Shown one piece after another: positions 19,842 to 29,656 of a stretch of 64,000 nucleotides of DNA. Location of the stretch: assembly GCA_011772495.1 (NCBI GenBank), contig WVZL01000007.1, positions 119,475-183,474 of the forward strand, in the 5' to 3' direction. The position numbers and the translations under genes were made by a program. This DNA comes from Candidatus Aminicenantota bacterium. Lineage in GTDB: Bacteria > Acidobacteriota > Aminicenantia > Aminicenantales > Aminicenantaceae. Every line of letters starts with the position of its first letter. The stretch's first letter is position 1. The notes beneath the pieces are model-generated. The model searched no databases and was not told the origin of the DNA. It was given only the letters and a program-made list of their open reading frames with translations.

Positions 19842-20849
19842 TTGAAGGAAAAAATCAAGGCTATCGTTTTCGGGTGTGGAGTCATGGGGCGCCAAGTCGC
19901 CCGAGTTCTCCTTGATAAGGAGAGTTTTGAAGTCGTAGGAGCCATTGATATAGATCCTGAGCTTATCGGATGGGATTTGGGAGATATTCTTGGAATCCGA
20001 AAAAAATTAAACCTAAAAATTGAAAAGGAGCCTGAGGTCCTCTTTTCCAAGGTCAAGGCTGATGCTGTCGTGCATACTACAACCTCTTATCTCGAGATTG
20101 TTCTTCCCCAGATAACCCAATGTTTGAAGGCCCGATTGAATGTCATCTCTACTTGTGAAGAGCTGTCTTATCCCTGGAAACGGCATCCTGAGATTGCCAA
20201 AAACATAGACAAATTGGCTAAGGAGAAGGGAGTGACAGTGGTGGGGACAGGCATTAATCCCGGGTTTTTGATGGACACCCTCCCCCTCATGCTGACAGCT
20301 CCTTGCCTTGATGTGAAATCCGTTAAAGTCACCCGGATGATGAATTCTGCCAAAAGGCGCATTCCTTTCCAGGAGAAAGTCGGCACTGGGCTCACCCAAA
20401 AAGAATTCAGGCAAAAAATTGAAGACAAGTCTATCACCGGCCATGTCGGGCTTCTAGAATCTATCTACACGATTGCCAACGGTCTAGGTTGGGAGTTGGA
20501 CGGAGCTATAGAACTTCCTCCTGAGCCGGTCACGGGAGAGAAAGAAATAGAGACTGGCCTGGGTGCAGTCAAACCAGGTAACGTTATTGGATTAACGAGC
20601 GTAGCCTATGGCCAGCTGAAGGGCAAAGAAGTCATTCGTCTGGAATTCTGCGCCAATGCAGGGGTAGATGAAGAGTATGATGAAGTCATCATCGAAGGGG
20701 AGCCCAACATTCACCAAAAGATCATTGGGGGAGTCCACGGAGATATCGGAACCGTGGCCGTAACGATCAACACGATCCCCAGGATTATCGAAGCTCCACC
20801 AGGGCTCCTACTCATGAAGGATCTATCTCTCCCTTCGCTAGCTCTTTAG
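19842..20849 (+). CDS. Dihydrodipicolinate-reductase-like dehydrogenase (2,4-diaminopentanoate dehydrogenase type)
   Basis: IKAIVFGCGVMGRQVARVLL N-terminus; central and C-terminal layout as in diaminopentanoate dehydrogenases. Confidence 0.7.
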   Translation: MKEKIKAIVFGCGVMGRQVARVLLDKESFEVVGAIDIDPELIGWDLGDILGIRKKLNLKIEKEPEVLFSKVKADAVVHTTTSYLEIVLPQITQCLKARLNVISTCEELSYPWKRHPEIAKNIDKLAKEKGVTVVGTGINPGFLMDTLPLMLTAPCLDVKSVKVTRMMNSAKRRIPFQEKVGTGLTQKEFRQKIEDKSITGHVGLLESIYTIANGLGWELDGAIELPPEPVTGEKEIETGLGAVKPGNVIGLTSVAYGQLKGKEVIRLEFCANAGVDEEYDEVIIEGEPNIHQKIIGGVHGDIGTVAVTINTIPRIIEAPPGLLLMKDLSLPSLAL

Positions 20850-21587
20850 GATTTGGACGATTCGGGAGAGCGTCTTGCCAGCCTCATCATTTATCACGTG
20901 ATGAGCCATATCATCAAGGGGTGTTGGATCTTTGTTGATGATGGCCAGTTTAGCGCCTCCGTGTTTGGCTTGGAGGGGAATATCTGCAGCCGGATAAACG
21001 ACTAATGAACTGCCTATGACCAGGAGGAAATCGCATTTTCTGGCTTCCTCGTAGGCGGATTGAAGAGTCAGAGGATCAAGGGATTCTCCAAAAAATACCA
21101 CAGCCGGCCTTAATTTTCCCTGGCAGTTTCTACAGGGGGGAGGGAGTTTTTCCTCCAGGATTGAAAAGACTTCATCCACGGAATAATCTTGAGCACAATT
21201 CATACAGTATATGACTCTTGAAGTTCCGTGCAATTCAATGACCGAAGAAGAACCGGCTTCTTGGTGAAGTCCGTCTATGTTTTGAGTGATTACGGCTTCT
21301 AACTTCCCCATAGTCTCGAGTTCGGCCAAGGCTAAATGACCTAAGTTCGGTTTGGCTTTCAGGAGCAGGGGATAACGGAGCTCCCGAAAGAAATTCCAGT
21401 AATAGGAAGAATCCTGCATAAAATAGTTGATGTTGGCGTATATATTCGGGTCGTATTTACCCCAGAGCCCTGATTCTCCTCTGTAAGTGGGGATGCCGCT
21501 TTCGGCTGAATGTCCGGCCCCAGTAAAAGCAACGATGTATTCAGAATTCTTAATGTCAGACGCCAAAGCCTTGATGATATCCATCAT
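20838..21587 (-). CDS. cobB: NAD-dependent protein deacylase, Sir2 family
   Basis: FTGAGHSAESGIPTYRG, TQNIDGLHQEAGS, HGTS, CxxC pairs, VFFGESLD. Confidence 0.92.
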   Translation of the reverse strand: MMDIIKALASDIKNSEYIVAFTGAGHSAESGIPTYRGESGLWGKYDPNIYANINYFMQDSSYYWNFFRELRYPLLLKAKPNLGHLALAELETMGKLEAVITQNIDGLHQEAGSSSVIELHGTSRVIYCMNCAQDYSVDEVFSILEEKLPPPCRNCQGKLRPAVVFFGESLDPLTLQSAYEEARKCDFLLVIGSSLVVYPAADIPLQAKHGGAKLAIINKDPTPLDDMAHHVINDEAGKTLSRIVQILKS

Positions 21588-22411
21588 GGCCTCAAGAGAC
21601 GGGCGGCATTGTCATGAAGAATCTTTCTAGTAGATTCTTCAGCCAATGGAAGTTCCTTTATGGCCTTGATATTGCTGCTGATGGTTTTTATTCCTGGCCA
21701 GTCAGAGCCGTAGATGAATTTATCGATATTTCTCTCCATATCAGGAAAGTAATCCAGAAGATTCTGAGGAGGCAATCCAGAGATTTCCAGAAAAAGGTTT
21801 GGATGGAGGCGAGAGAGGAAGAAAGCCTTTTCATACCAAAGACCTCTTCCGCTGTGGGCCATGATGAGGGAAAGTTCGGGAAAATCTGAAGCCACCTCAT
21901 CCAGATGTAAGGGGTCAGCGTATTTTATTTTTGAACCCTTGAAGATCGAAGAGCCCGTATGGATGAGGACAGGAAGCTTTCGCTCTTGAGCAACAGTATA
22001 GACTGGGTACATATTTTTTTCATGGGGGTAGAAGTGATTGTAGGAAGGATAGAGTTTTAATCCTTGGGCGCCTTGTTCCAGGTATTTTATGAATTCCTGA
22101 GCAGGATTAGGGGTGAGATAGGGATTGATGGTGCAGAAGGGAATAAAGATATCATGACCCTGGCAGAATTCTAGAACATATTCATTGGGAACGATTCCGG
22201 TGACGAGGGGACTGAGTTCAGGCAGGATGACAGCCTTTTCGATTCCATGGCTTTTAAGATAAGTCGCGAAGCCCTCAGGTTTGGTCAGCTCTTCATACCG
22301 GGTATAGAACTCGGATTGGGCTGATTTCTGGTAATCGTGAACCCCTTCAGTCCAGTTTTCTTTGAGGCCGATATGGATGTGAAAATCGATGACTTTTAGG
22401 TTCTTTAACAT
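21584..22411 (-). CDS. Amidohydrolase family (TIM-barrel) protein
   Basis: VIDFHIHIG, GLKLYPSY, IHTGSS, MAHSG, YGSDWPG; overlaps sir2 start by 4 nt. Confidence 0.87.
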   Translation of the reverse strand: MLKNLKVIDFHIHIGLKENWTEGVHDYQKSAQSEFYTRYEELTKPEGFATYLKSHGIEKAVILPELSPLVTGIVPNEYVLEFCQGHDIFIPFCTINPYLTPNPAQEFIKYLEQGAQGLKLYPSYNHFYPHEKNMYPVYTVAQERKLPVLIHTGSSIFKGSKIKYADPLHLDEVASDFPELSLIMAHSGRGLWYEKAFFLSRLHPNLFLEISGLPPQNLLDYFPDMERNIDKFIYGSDWPGIKTISSNIKAIKELPLAEESTRKILHDNAARLLRP

Positions 22412-22653
22412 GTCTTCCTTGAGTCTACATAAAAATCGGGGCCAGGTCTACACTTTTGGCTTTCTAAGCTAGATAGCAGCGATTGGAATTCATTATTTTA
22501 TTGATTAGATTTGATTTGACTTTTGACTGCCTTTGCTATAGAAGAATTCTAAAGTCAAAAGCCCTTGTTCAGGATGAAAAGACTCGGAGGGAAAAAAACC
22601 AAAAGGAATCCTGGATCCAGGAGTTCCTGTTTCAAGATTGAAAGGAGAGAGAG

Positions 22654-23784
22654 ATGAAGAGAACTTTTACTTTTTTAATGATGTTATTCGTGGGAGTCTC
22701 TATGTTTTTAAATTCCGCCACTATTTCTGAGGAGAAACAAGAGATGGAAACCATTGTAAAAACGCTGAATAGCCATAAAATCAAACACTTTCTTTTTACG
22801 AACAGCCAGGGAAACCAGTTTTTGGTCATCCCTAAGTTCGGGGGGAGGATTCTGTCTGTCTCGGTGGATGGGGAGAATTTGTTCTGGACTCACCCTGATA
22901 TTCTGAAGGGTCAGGGCGGGCAACGTTCTTGGATCTCACCAGAGGGGGGAGCCAAGGGGTTTATCTTCAGACCGGATTGGAAGGGAACCAGGGATTTTTC
23001 CATGCTTGACCCTGGCCAATACAAGGTCATACTTCATAAGGAAAATGAACGCCTCGTGCTTTCGAACACCTTCAAGACCACCTCCAACGATGGCCAAGAA
23101 AATTATGATTTAACCTTGACCAGAGAATTCAGGCCTTCAGAAGACCTGCTGAAGCCTCTGCCTCCTTTCAAAGACTTGGATTATCAATACCTGGGGATTG
23201 ATTTCGTCCATAAACTCAAGAATAACTCTAAAAAATTTCTAGACCGGATATTAGGATTGTGGTGCCTGATCCAGATTCCGCCTCAGGGGACAATGATTGT
23301 CCCCGTCAATAGAGTCGAGAAAGCAGCCTGGCGGGGCAACTATTTTGAACCTACTCCTGAAGACTTCGTTAAAGCCAATCCAGATTCTTTTTCTTTTTTC
23401 ATCCACGGAAGCCAGAGGTATAAAGTCGGTCTACGCCCAGAATCAACCCAGGGCGCCATCAGTTATTTAGCCAAAACAAAAAATGGAGATTATTCCTTAG
23501 TATTCATGGAATTTCCGGTTATGCCAGAGGCTCGTTATGTCGATAAACCCAAAGGAGAGCAGAAAACAAACGGGGATGCTATCCAGATTTACAGTCATTT
23601 GGAGGAAGGACCGCTGGCATTTGGTGAGCTAGAATGCCATTCCTGGGGATTGGAGCTGGGGGCAGGTGAAGAGGCAGCCTTTCCGATTAAGATAGGCGTC
23701 TATAAAGGAACTCTCGAAGTCTTGAAAGAGATCGGAAAGACGCTTGTTTGCCCTCAGTTTGATAAGGCTCATTTTTTTAAGTAA
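22654..23784 (+). CDS. DUF4380-like secreted protein
   Basis: Signal-like N-terminus, PKFGGRILSVSVDGENLFWTHPD; aldose-epimerase-like fold inferred. Confidence 0.55.
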   Translation: MKRTFTFLMMLFVGVSMFLNSATISEEKQEMETIVKTLNSHKIKHFLFTNSQGNQFLVIPKFGGRILSVSVDGENLFWTHPDILKGQGGQRSWISPEGGAKGFIFRPDWKGTRDFSMLDPGQYKVILHKENERLVLSNTFKTTSNDGQENYDLTLTREFRPSEDLLKPLPPFKDLDYQYLGIDFVHKLKNNSKKFLDRILGLWCLIQIPPQGTMIVPVNRVEKAAWRGNYFEPTPEDFVKANPDSFSFFIHGSQRYKVGLRPESTQGAISYLAKTKNGDYSLVFMEFPVMPEARYVDKPKGEQKTNGDAIQIYSHLEEGPLAFGELECHSWGLELGAGEEAAFPIKIGVYKGTLEVLKEIGKTLVCPQFDKAHFFK

Positions 23785-24001
23785 AAGCGAGCTGGCGTCT
23801 GACCTTCAATAATTTTAAGAATTCTCTTAAGCTGTTGCTTGCAAGGGGGCATCAGATATTCAATTATTTTGATAATAGACTATAACTATTGCCTATCTAA
23901 CTTCGCGGAGATGACCCTGGGGGTGATGGCTATGTGTGGATAATCCCTCGCCTGATGCCACAGAGAATCAATTTGCTCTGCGCATTCTTCCCTGCCCAAG
24001 T

Positions 24002-24595
24002 TTACCAGCTTTTCATGGTACTAATAAATTGGGCGCAGGTCATGAGGGTGGCAAAGCCAAAGGAAAGATTCTTCAGGGTAGAGAGATGATAGTCTTCCTC
24101 TCCGGTCGAGGTGCCATCGGCCAGGAAGAATACCCGATAATCCCTGACAAAGGCATCTCTGGCCGTGGTTTCACAGCAGAGGTTAGTCATGACTCCACCA
24201 ATGACTAAATCCTTGATGTTTCTTTGTTTTAATTTTTCTGCAAGGTCAGTGTTGTAGAAAGCATTGTACCTATCTTTCTGGATAATGATATCTTTGGGCC
24301 CGATGTTTAATTCAGGGAGAAGTTGTGCCTCCGTAGTTTCCTTGATGATTAGATCTGCCCACCAGGCTCCGAGCATCCCTGCCTCTTCGGTGGATTTATG
24401 ACCGTGCTGGGTAAAGATCAAAGGGATGTTCCTTTCCCGTGCAGTGGTGATGATGTGTTGAAGGTTAGATAGCATAGGTTGAATCATTGCCCGAAAGTAT
24501 TCCTGGAGGTCGATCAAGAGAATACCTATTTTTCCTTGTCCTGGCGTCCATTTGTATCTATTCAATATTTGAACCAGTTGCTCCATATTATTCAA
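24002..24595 (-). CDS. Isochorismatase-family cysteine hydrolase
   Basis: ILLIDLQEYF, IIIQKDRYNAFYNTDL, VIGGVMTNLCCETTARDAFVRDY. Confidence 0.88.
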   Translation of the reverse strand: MNNMEQLVQILNRYKWTPGQGKIGILLIDLQEYFRAMIQPMLSNLQHIITTARERNIPLIFTQHGHKSTEEAGMLGAWWADLIIKETTEAQLLPELNIGPKDIIIQKDRYNAFYNTDLAEKLKQRNIKDLVIGGVMTNLCCETTARDAFVRDYRVFFLADGTSTGEEDYHLSTLKNLSFGFATLMTCAQFISTMKSW

Positions 24596-24805
24596 TGGCC
24601 TGCTCCTTTAATTCTCATTTTTCTTCTATTAAAATAAAATGGAGTCAGACATTCAATAGTTCTAGTAAATTATTATAATGATTAGTGGTCTGATCCCTTT
24701 ACACGCAGTGCTCTGAAAAAGTAAAATCCTCCTTATTCTTTAAAATTGATTTTAGATTCTCTATGTTCTATGATTTAAAAAATTTTATCTTAAACCTGAA
24801 AAAAG

Positions 24806-27097
24806 ATGAGCCAAGAATCTAGCCAGCGCGGGACTGGAAAAAAGGGAAGCTCTCCTCCTCAGCGAGGAACATCGATGAAATTGAGCCGAGAACTGAGTCT
24901 TTTCTCGGTGACCATGATTGGGGTAGGAGCGATGATCGGAGCCGGGATCTTTGTCCTTACCGGGATTGCGGCCGGAGTGGCAGGTCCTGCCATTCTCATT
25001 GCCTTTCTCCTCAACGGGATCGTGGCCTTCTTCACAGCTTCTGCTTATGCAGAACTCGGTGGTTCGATTCCTGAAGCAGGAGGCGGTTATCTATGGGTCA
25101 AGGAAAGCCTTCCCCAGCCTTCGGGTTTTCTTTCGGGGTGGATGTCCTGGATGGCCCACTCAGTCGCCTGTTCACTTTATGCTATCGGATTTGGCGCCTA
25201 TTTCGGGGAAGTCCTGGTGGAGTTTAAGTTCGATCTCCTCCTTCCTCCCGTGATCTTGAAGAAGATTTTGGCTGTTCTTGTGGTCATCGTTTTTACCTCG
25301 ATCAATTACCGAGGAGCCAAGGAAACAGGAAAGGCAGGGAATGTGGTGACGGTCCTGAAAATAATGATACTTTTGCTCTTTGTTCTGATGGGCTCGAAGA
25401 TAATCATTTCTGAGCCGCAACGTTTTACCAATTTCTTTCCCTTCTTTTCCAAAGGATTCATCGGGATTTTGACCGCTATGGGACTCACTTATATTGCCTT
25501 TGAAGGCTATGAAATTATTGCTCAGAGCGGGGAAGAGGTCAAGAATCCAGCTAAAAATGTCCCTAAAGCCATCTTTTTATCCCTTTTGATTGTGGTGCCC
25601 ATTTATATCTTCGTGGCCTTTGTGGCTCTTGGCGTTGTCAATCCTGGAGCAATGACTCCCTGGGCATTTCTGGCAGCCAAGAAAGAGGTGGCGATGGTGG
25701 AGGCAGCCAGAAACATTAGCGTCTGGGGAAGCGCTGTCCTTCTTATCGGAGGATTGCTCTCCACCATCTCCGCCTTGAATGCTACCATTTACAGCTCCTC
25801 CCGGGTTTCTTTTGCTATGGGCAGAGATCATAATCTTCCTCCTGTTTTTTCTCGTGTTCATGCCAAATTCAAAACACCCAGCGGCTCGCTTTTTGTTTCC
25901 TCGATTCTTATTATCCTGATGCTCCTTCTGCTGCCTATCGAGGATGTCGCCTCGAGCGCTGATATCATGTTCCTCTTTCTTTTTATCTTTGTGAATGTGG
26001 CCCTGATTCACATCCGGAGAAAGAAGCCTCAGCTCTTGAAAGGCTACAAATCTCCTTTATTTCCTCTATTCCCGCTGATAGGCATTATCACCCAGGGCGT
26101 ATTGATTATTGTGATGTTCGCTTATAGCCCTAGGTCATTCTTCATCAGCCTTCTTTGGATAGGCATGGGGCTTTCTATCTACTACGGGTACGCCAAACAC
26201 TGGGAAAAGAAAGAAGTGGGCCCCAAAATCCTCGTGGAAGAAAAAGAACTGGCGCATAGAGATTTCAGGATAGTCCTGGGAATCGAACATAAACAGGAAG
26301 TTCAGCCTCTGATGAATCTGGCCGTCGTCATAGCCAAAGAAAAGGATGGTGAGATTTTTGTGACTCATGTCATCCCTCTTCCTCCTCAGACGCCTTTAAC
26401 TGCTGGAAAGCGGTTCATCGAGGAAAGAAGGGAATTTCTAAAAGTTGCCGATGATCTCGGGGAAAAGAGCAAAGTTCCGGTAAGCTTTAACATACGAGTT
26501 GCCCGCCAGGTCTATCATGGACTTCTGGATAGTGTTCATGAGAATAAAGGGAATGTTCTGATCCTGGGAAGCGGAGAGATAACAGCGCGGCGGAGAGTTC
26601 TGGGAAGCATTCTTGATCCGATAATCCAGGAAGCTCCCTGTGATGTTGGCATCTTGAAAATTCAGGGGGATGGAAAAATCAAGAGAGTGCTCGTCCCTAC
26701 TGCTGGTGGACCGAATGCCAAACTCGCTTTGGAATGGGGCTCCTGGATTGCCAAACAGAACCGAGGGCAATTGACTCTTCTTTCTATAGCACTCGATGAG
26801 GACAGGAGAAAGAAAGCGGAAGGTTGTCTGAGAGAAACTCGAAACGCTATACTTTATGATAGTCAGATAGTTATAGAAAAGGTTGTTTGTGCACGAGATA
26901 TTGTTTCAGCGGTTCTCGAAGAAAGCCAAAATCATGACCTGATCTTGATCGGGGCCAGCAAAGAAGGATTATGGAAGCGAGTCCGATTCGGAACCATCCC
27001 TGAAAAGCTGGCCCGTAGATCTCCGGTTTCTGTCTTAGTCGTCAGAAAATTTGAGGGAGGCATTCTCTCCTGGATAAGAAGGTTTTTGGCCGGATAG
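24806..27097 (+). CDS. APC-family amino acid permease fused to C-terminal universal-stress (USP) domains
   Basis: MIGVGAMIGAGIFVLTG...; C-terminal tandem USP-like regions (VLVPTAGGPNAKLALEWG..., LILIGASKEGLWKR...PVSVLVVR). Confidence 0.88.
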   Translation: MSQESSQRGTGKKGSSPPQRGTSMKLSRELSLFSVTMIGVGAMIGAGIFVLTGIAAGVAGPAILIAFLLNGIVAFFTASAYAELGGSIPEAGGGYLWVKESLPQPSGFLSGWMSWMAHSVACSLYAIGFGAYFGEVLVEFKFDLLLPPVILKKILAVLVVIVFTSINYRGAKETGKAGNVVTVLKIMILLLFVLMGSKIIISEPQRFTNFFPFFSKGFIGILTAMGLTYIAFEGYEIIAQSGEEVKNPAKNVPKAIFLSLLIVVPIYIFVAFVALGVVNPGAMTPWAFLAAKKEVAMVEAARNISVWGSAVLLIGGLLSTISALNATIYSSSRVSFAMGRDHNLPPVFSRVHAKFKTPSGSLFVSSILIILMLLLLPIEDVASSADIMFLFLFIFVNVALIHIRRKKPQLLKGYKSPLFPLFPLIGIITQGVLIIVMFAYSPRSFFISLLWIGMGLSIYYGYAKHWEKKEVGPKILVEEKELAHRDFRIVLGIEHKQEVQPLMNLAVVIAKEKDGEIFVTHVIPLPPQTPLTAGKRFIEERREFLKVADDLGEKSKVPVSFNIRVARQVYHGLLDSVHENKGNVLILGSGEITARRRVLGSILDPIIQEAPCDVGILKIQGDGKIKRVLVPTAGGPNAKLALEWGSWIAKQNRGQLTLLSIALDEDRRKKAEGCLRETRNAILYDSQIVIEKVVCARDIVSAVLEESQNHDLILIGASKEGLWKRVRFGTIPEKLARRSPVSVLVVRKFEGGILSWIRRFLAG

Positions 27098-27100
27098 AAT

Positions 27101-27325
27101 GGTGTCAGACCAAGCTAAATAATTGATAATAAATAAAATGTTTTTTTGCTGCCTTTTTAGGTCTTAGAATAGCGATTTTGGGGTCAAAAACATCAATCTA
27201 ATAGGGTAAGAGTGAGTTTCTTAAAGTGATGATTTTGCCCAGGGAAATGGCGGTTTAAGAGCAAAAAATGGGCATAAATTTGACATATCTTGTTGATAAA
27301 AAAATAGATAGCTTGGTCTGACCCC
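27101..27325. repeat. MITE-like element with ~17-bp terminal inverted repeats (full copy 1)
   Basis: Left GGTGTCAGACCAAGCTA, right TAGCTTGGTCTGACCCC; interior homologous to 32439-32667. Confidence 0.8.
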
Positions 27326-27391
27326 AATTAAAAAATTAAAAAAAATGATTTTTCTTTTAGGTGGCTCTATATTAGAATTGTAGGGAAGAAG

Positions 27392-29608
27392 ATGAGATCA
27401 TCCCGTCAAAGAAATTTCATCTTGATATCCGTTTTTATTGCAATATTTGTGATAGCTGTAACAAATTTTTCTCGTTATCTCTTTTCACAGGCTGAGTTGA
27501 AGCCCCTTCGCTACGAAGTGGAAGTGGTGCTGTTAGAGATCCCCCTTTACGTCATTGATAATAAAGGAAATCCTGTCGAAGACCTTAGGCCTGAGGAAGT
27601 CACGCTTTATGAGAATGGCAAAAAGCAGAAAATATCGCATTTTGTCCTCGTCCAGAATGATTCTCCTCGAATAGCCACTATAACCCGAAAATATCCAGCC
27701 GCCAGGCGCCAGATTCTATTGTTTTTTGACTTCGCCTTCTCTACTCCAACAGGGATTATAAGAGCCAGGGAAGCCTGTCTGGATTTCATAAAGGAAAAAA
27801 TACTCCCTACGGATTTAGTAGGTGTCGCCTCTTATTCAGGTATAGGGGGTTTGAAGATTCTCTCTCATTTTTCCAGTGATCGAGAGCATTTGTTCGATGT
27901 CGTCAATACCTTGGGCCTGCTTGAATCAAAACAAAGAATAGCTGGCCCGGTAGGTTTTACCTTTCCTAGAATTGACCAGCCATATCGAGATGAGACAGAA
28001 GCTGATCAGTTCTCTCCGGCGCGCATGGCTGATGACCGGATAGCCATACTCCAAGAGCAGTTGAATAAGAGACTTGCCAGGATCCAGGCCGCCAATGTTA
28101 CAGATTTCATAAGCAGCCTAAACACACTATCTGTGGCCTTAAACACCATTCAAGGTCGAAAACACATCATCTATTTTTCCGAAGGATTTGACAGCAAAGT
28201 GCTGACCGGAAGGGCTCAGGAACAAGTGAGCGGAGAGACAAGTGTTACTACAGGAAGCGAATTTGTTTCTCGCTATGTTCTCAGCCGTTATATTGATACG
28301 GCCTCACAATTTGGAGACGGCGCCTTAAGGACCCAGCTCGATGGAGTCCTGAATAAGATTGCCTCAGCGGATTGCTCCATCCACACTGTCGATATAGGAG
28401 GACTCAAAACTCAAGCTGGAGACCTGAACCAAGTCAGCGGACAGGCCACAAGCGTTTCTTCTATCCACCGCAGACAAGAGACTCTTACCACTTTCTCAAG
28501 AGAGACCGGCGGCCAGATTTTTAGGAATATCAATGAATTGGACCAACCTTTGGAGAATCTTCTTAAAGTAACCAATACCTATTATGTCATTGGCTATTAC
28601 CCGGAAGACAAGAAAAAAGAGGGTAGATTCCGTAAAATCAAAATTCAAACCTCCAGGTCTGGAGTAGATATCTCCTACCGTAAAGGCTATTACGAACCCA
28701 AGCCATACAGTAAATACACGAACTTGGAAAAAAGCCTTCAGCTAGTAGAGTATATTGTCAAAGACATCTCCAGCAGTAAAATTCAATTCGAAAGCTGTGT
28801 TCTTGCTTTTCGGGGCAAAGAAAGCATATGCCAGGTGCCTGTCTTTTTGAAATTTCCCGGAAGACAATTCTTAGAGAAGAAAAGAAAAGCGATCAACCTG
28901 GAGATCTTTAGTTATGCAATATCTAGCTCTGGAAACTTCAAAGATTTCTTTCACCAAACCCTGACGATCTCCCCCCAAAAATCAAAAAAGGATCTTCAGT
29001 CATTCGGGATTAAATATTACGACCTCCACTTGCTCTCTCCCGGAGATTATAGAATCAAACTGATTGTCCGGGACAAAAATACCGGAGAGATCGGAAGTCA
29101 GATTCAGAAAATCTCTGTTCCCGATTATGAAAAGGGTGACCTGGCCGTGAGCGGCCCTGTTTTTATTCAACCTGGGACTGATTGGTTGTTGACTCGGGGT
29201 TTTGATCCTCATAAACCCGGGGGACGGAAGATAGGAATCAACCTGCCTTTAGATTACCCCTTTATCATGGACAACAAGTCGTTCATTCCAGGAGTTTTTC
29301 CTGTGCTCGAGACTTCAGCTCCAGCTCAATTCTATATTAAGATTTATAATTTGAAGTTGCATCCTCAGGTTCAAATCCCACAGACTGAAATGAGCTTTGA
29401 AATGGTGGATGGGGAGGGAAGGAGTGCTCCGTTAAAAAGCATGGAATTCCTTCGGAATCCATTCCAAGTTAAACCTGGAGAATTTGACCTGCTCTTTCAA
29501 GCCAACTTTAGAGATTTTACTCCTGGGTATTACTGGTTAAAACTTACTATAAGAGACTTGTTAGCCAATCAAGAAGTCATCTCCCAAATCCCTTTGATCC
29601 TAGAGTAA
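27392..29608 (+). CDS. VWA-domain protein (VWFA-related Acidobacterial domain type)
   Basis: VEVVLLEIPLYVIDNKGNPVEDLRPEEVTLYENGKKQKISHF, ILLFFDFAFSTPTG, KHIIYFSEGFD, YVIGYYP. Confidence 0.82.
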   Translation: MRSSRQRNFILISVFIAIFVIAVTNFSRYLFSQAELKPLRYEVEVVLLEIPLYVIDNKGNPVEDLRPEEVTLYENGKKQKISHFVLVQNDSPRIATITRKYPAARRQILLFFDFAFSTPTGIIRAREACLDFIKEKILPTDLVGVASYSGIGGLKILSHFSSDREHLFDVVNTLGLLESKQRIAGPVGFTFPRIDQPYRDETEADQFSPARMADDRIAILQEQLNKRLARIQAANVTDFISSLNTLSVALNTIQGRKHIIYFSEGFDSKVLTGRAQEQVSGETSVTTGSEFVSRYVLSRYIDTASQFGDGALRTQLDGVLNKIASADCSIHTVDIGGLKTQAGDLNQVSGQATSVSSIHRRQETLTTFSRETGGQIFRNINELDQPLENLLKVTNTYYVIGYYPEDKKKEGRFRKIKIQTSRSGVDISYRKGYYEPKPYSKYTNLEKSLQLVEYIVKDISSSKIQFESCVLAFRGKESICQVPVFLKFPGRQFLEKKRKAINLEIFSYAISSSGNFKDFFHQTLTISPQKSKKDLQSFGIKYYDLHLLSPGDYRIKLIVRDKNTGEIGSQIQKISVPDYEKGDLAVSGPVFIQPGTDWLLTRGFDPHKPGGRKIGINLPLDYPFIMDNKSFIPGVFPVLETSAPAQFYIKIYNLKLHPQVQIPQTEMSFEMVDGEGRSAPLKSMEFLRNPFQVKPGEFDLLFQANFRDFTPGYYWLKLTIRDLLANQEVISQIPLILE

Positions 29609-29656
29609 GAATCGACATTCTGGCTGAATATAATTTTGTTTTCTGCTCTGACTAAA

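Noticed and set aside
24806-27097. Permease-USP fusion as a novelty
   Set aside because: APC permeases with C-terminal universal-stress domains are a known architecture.
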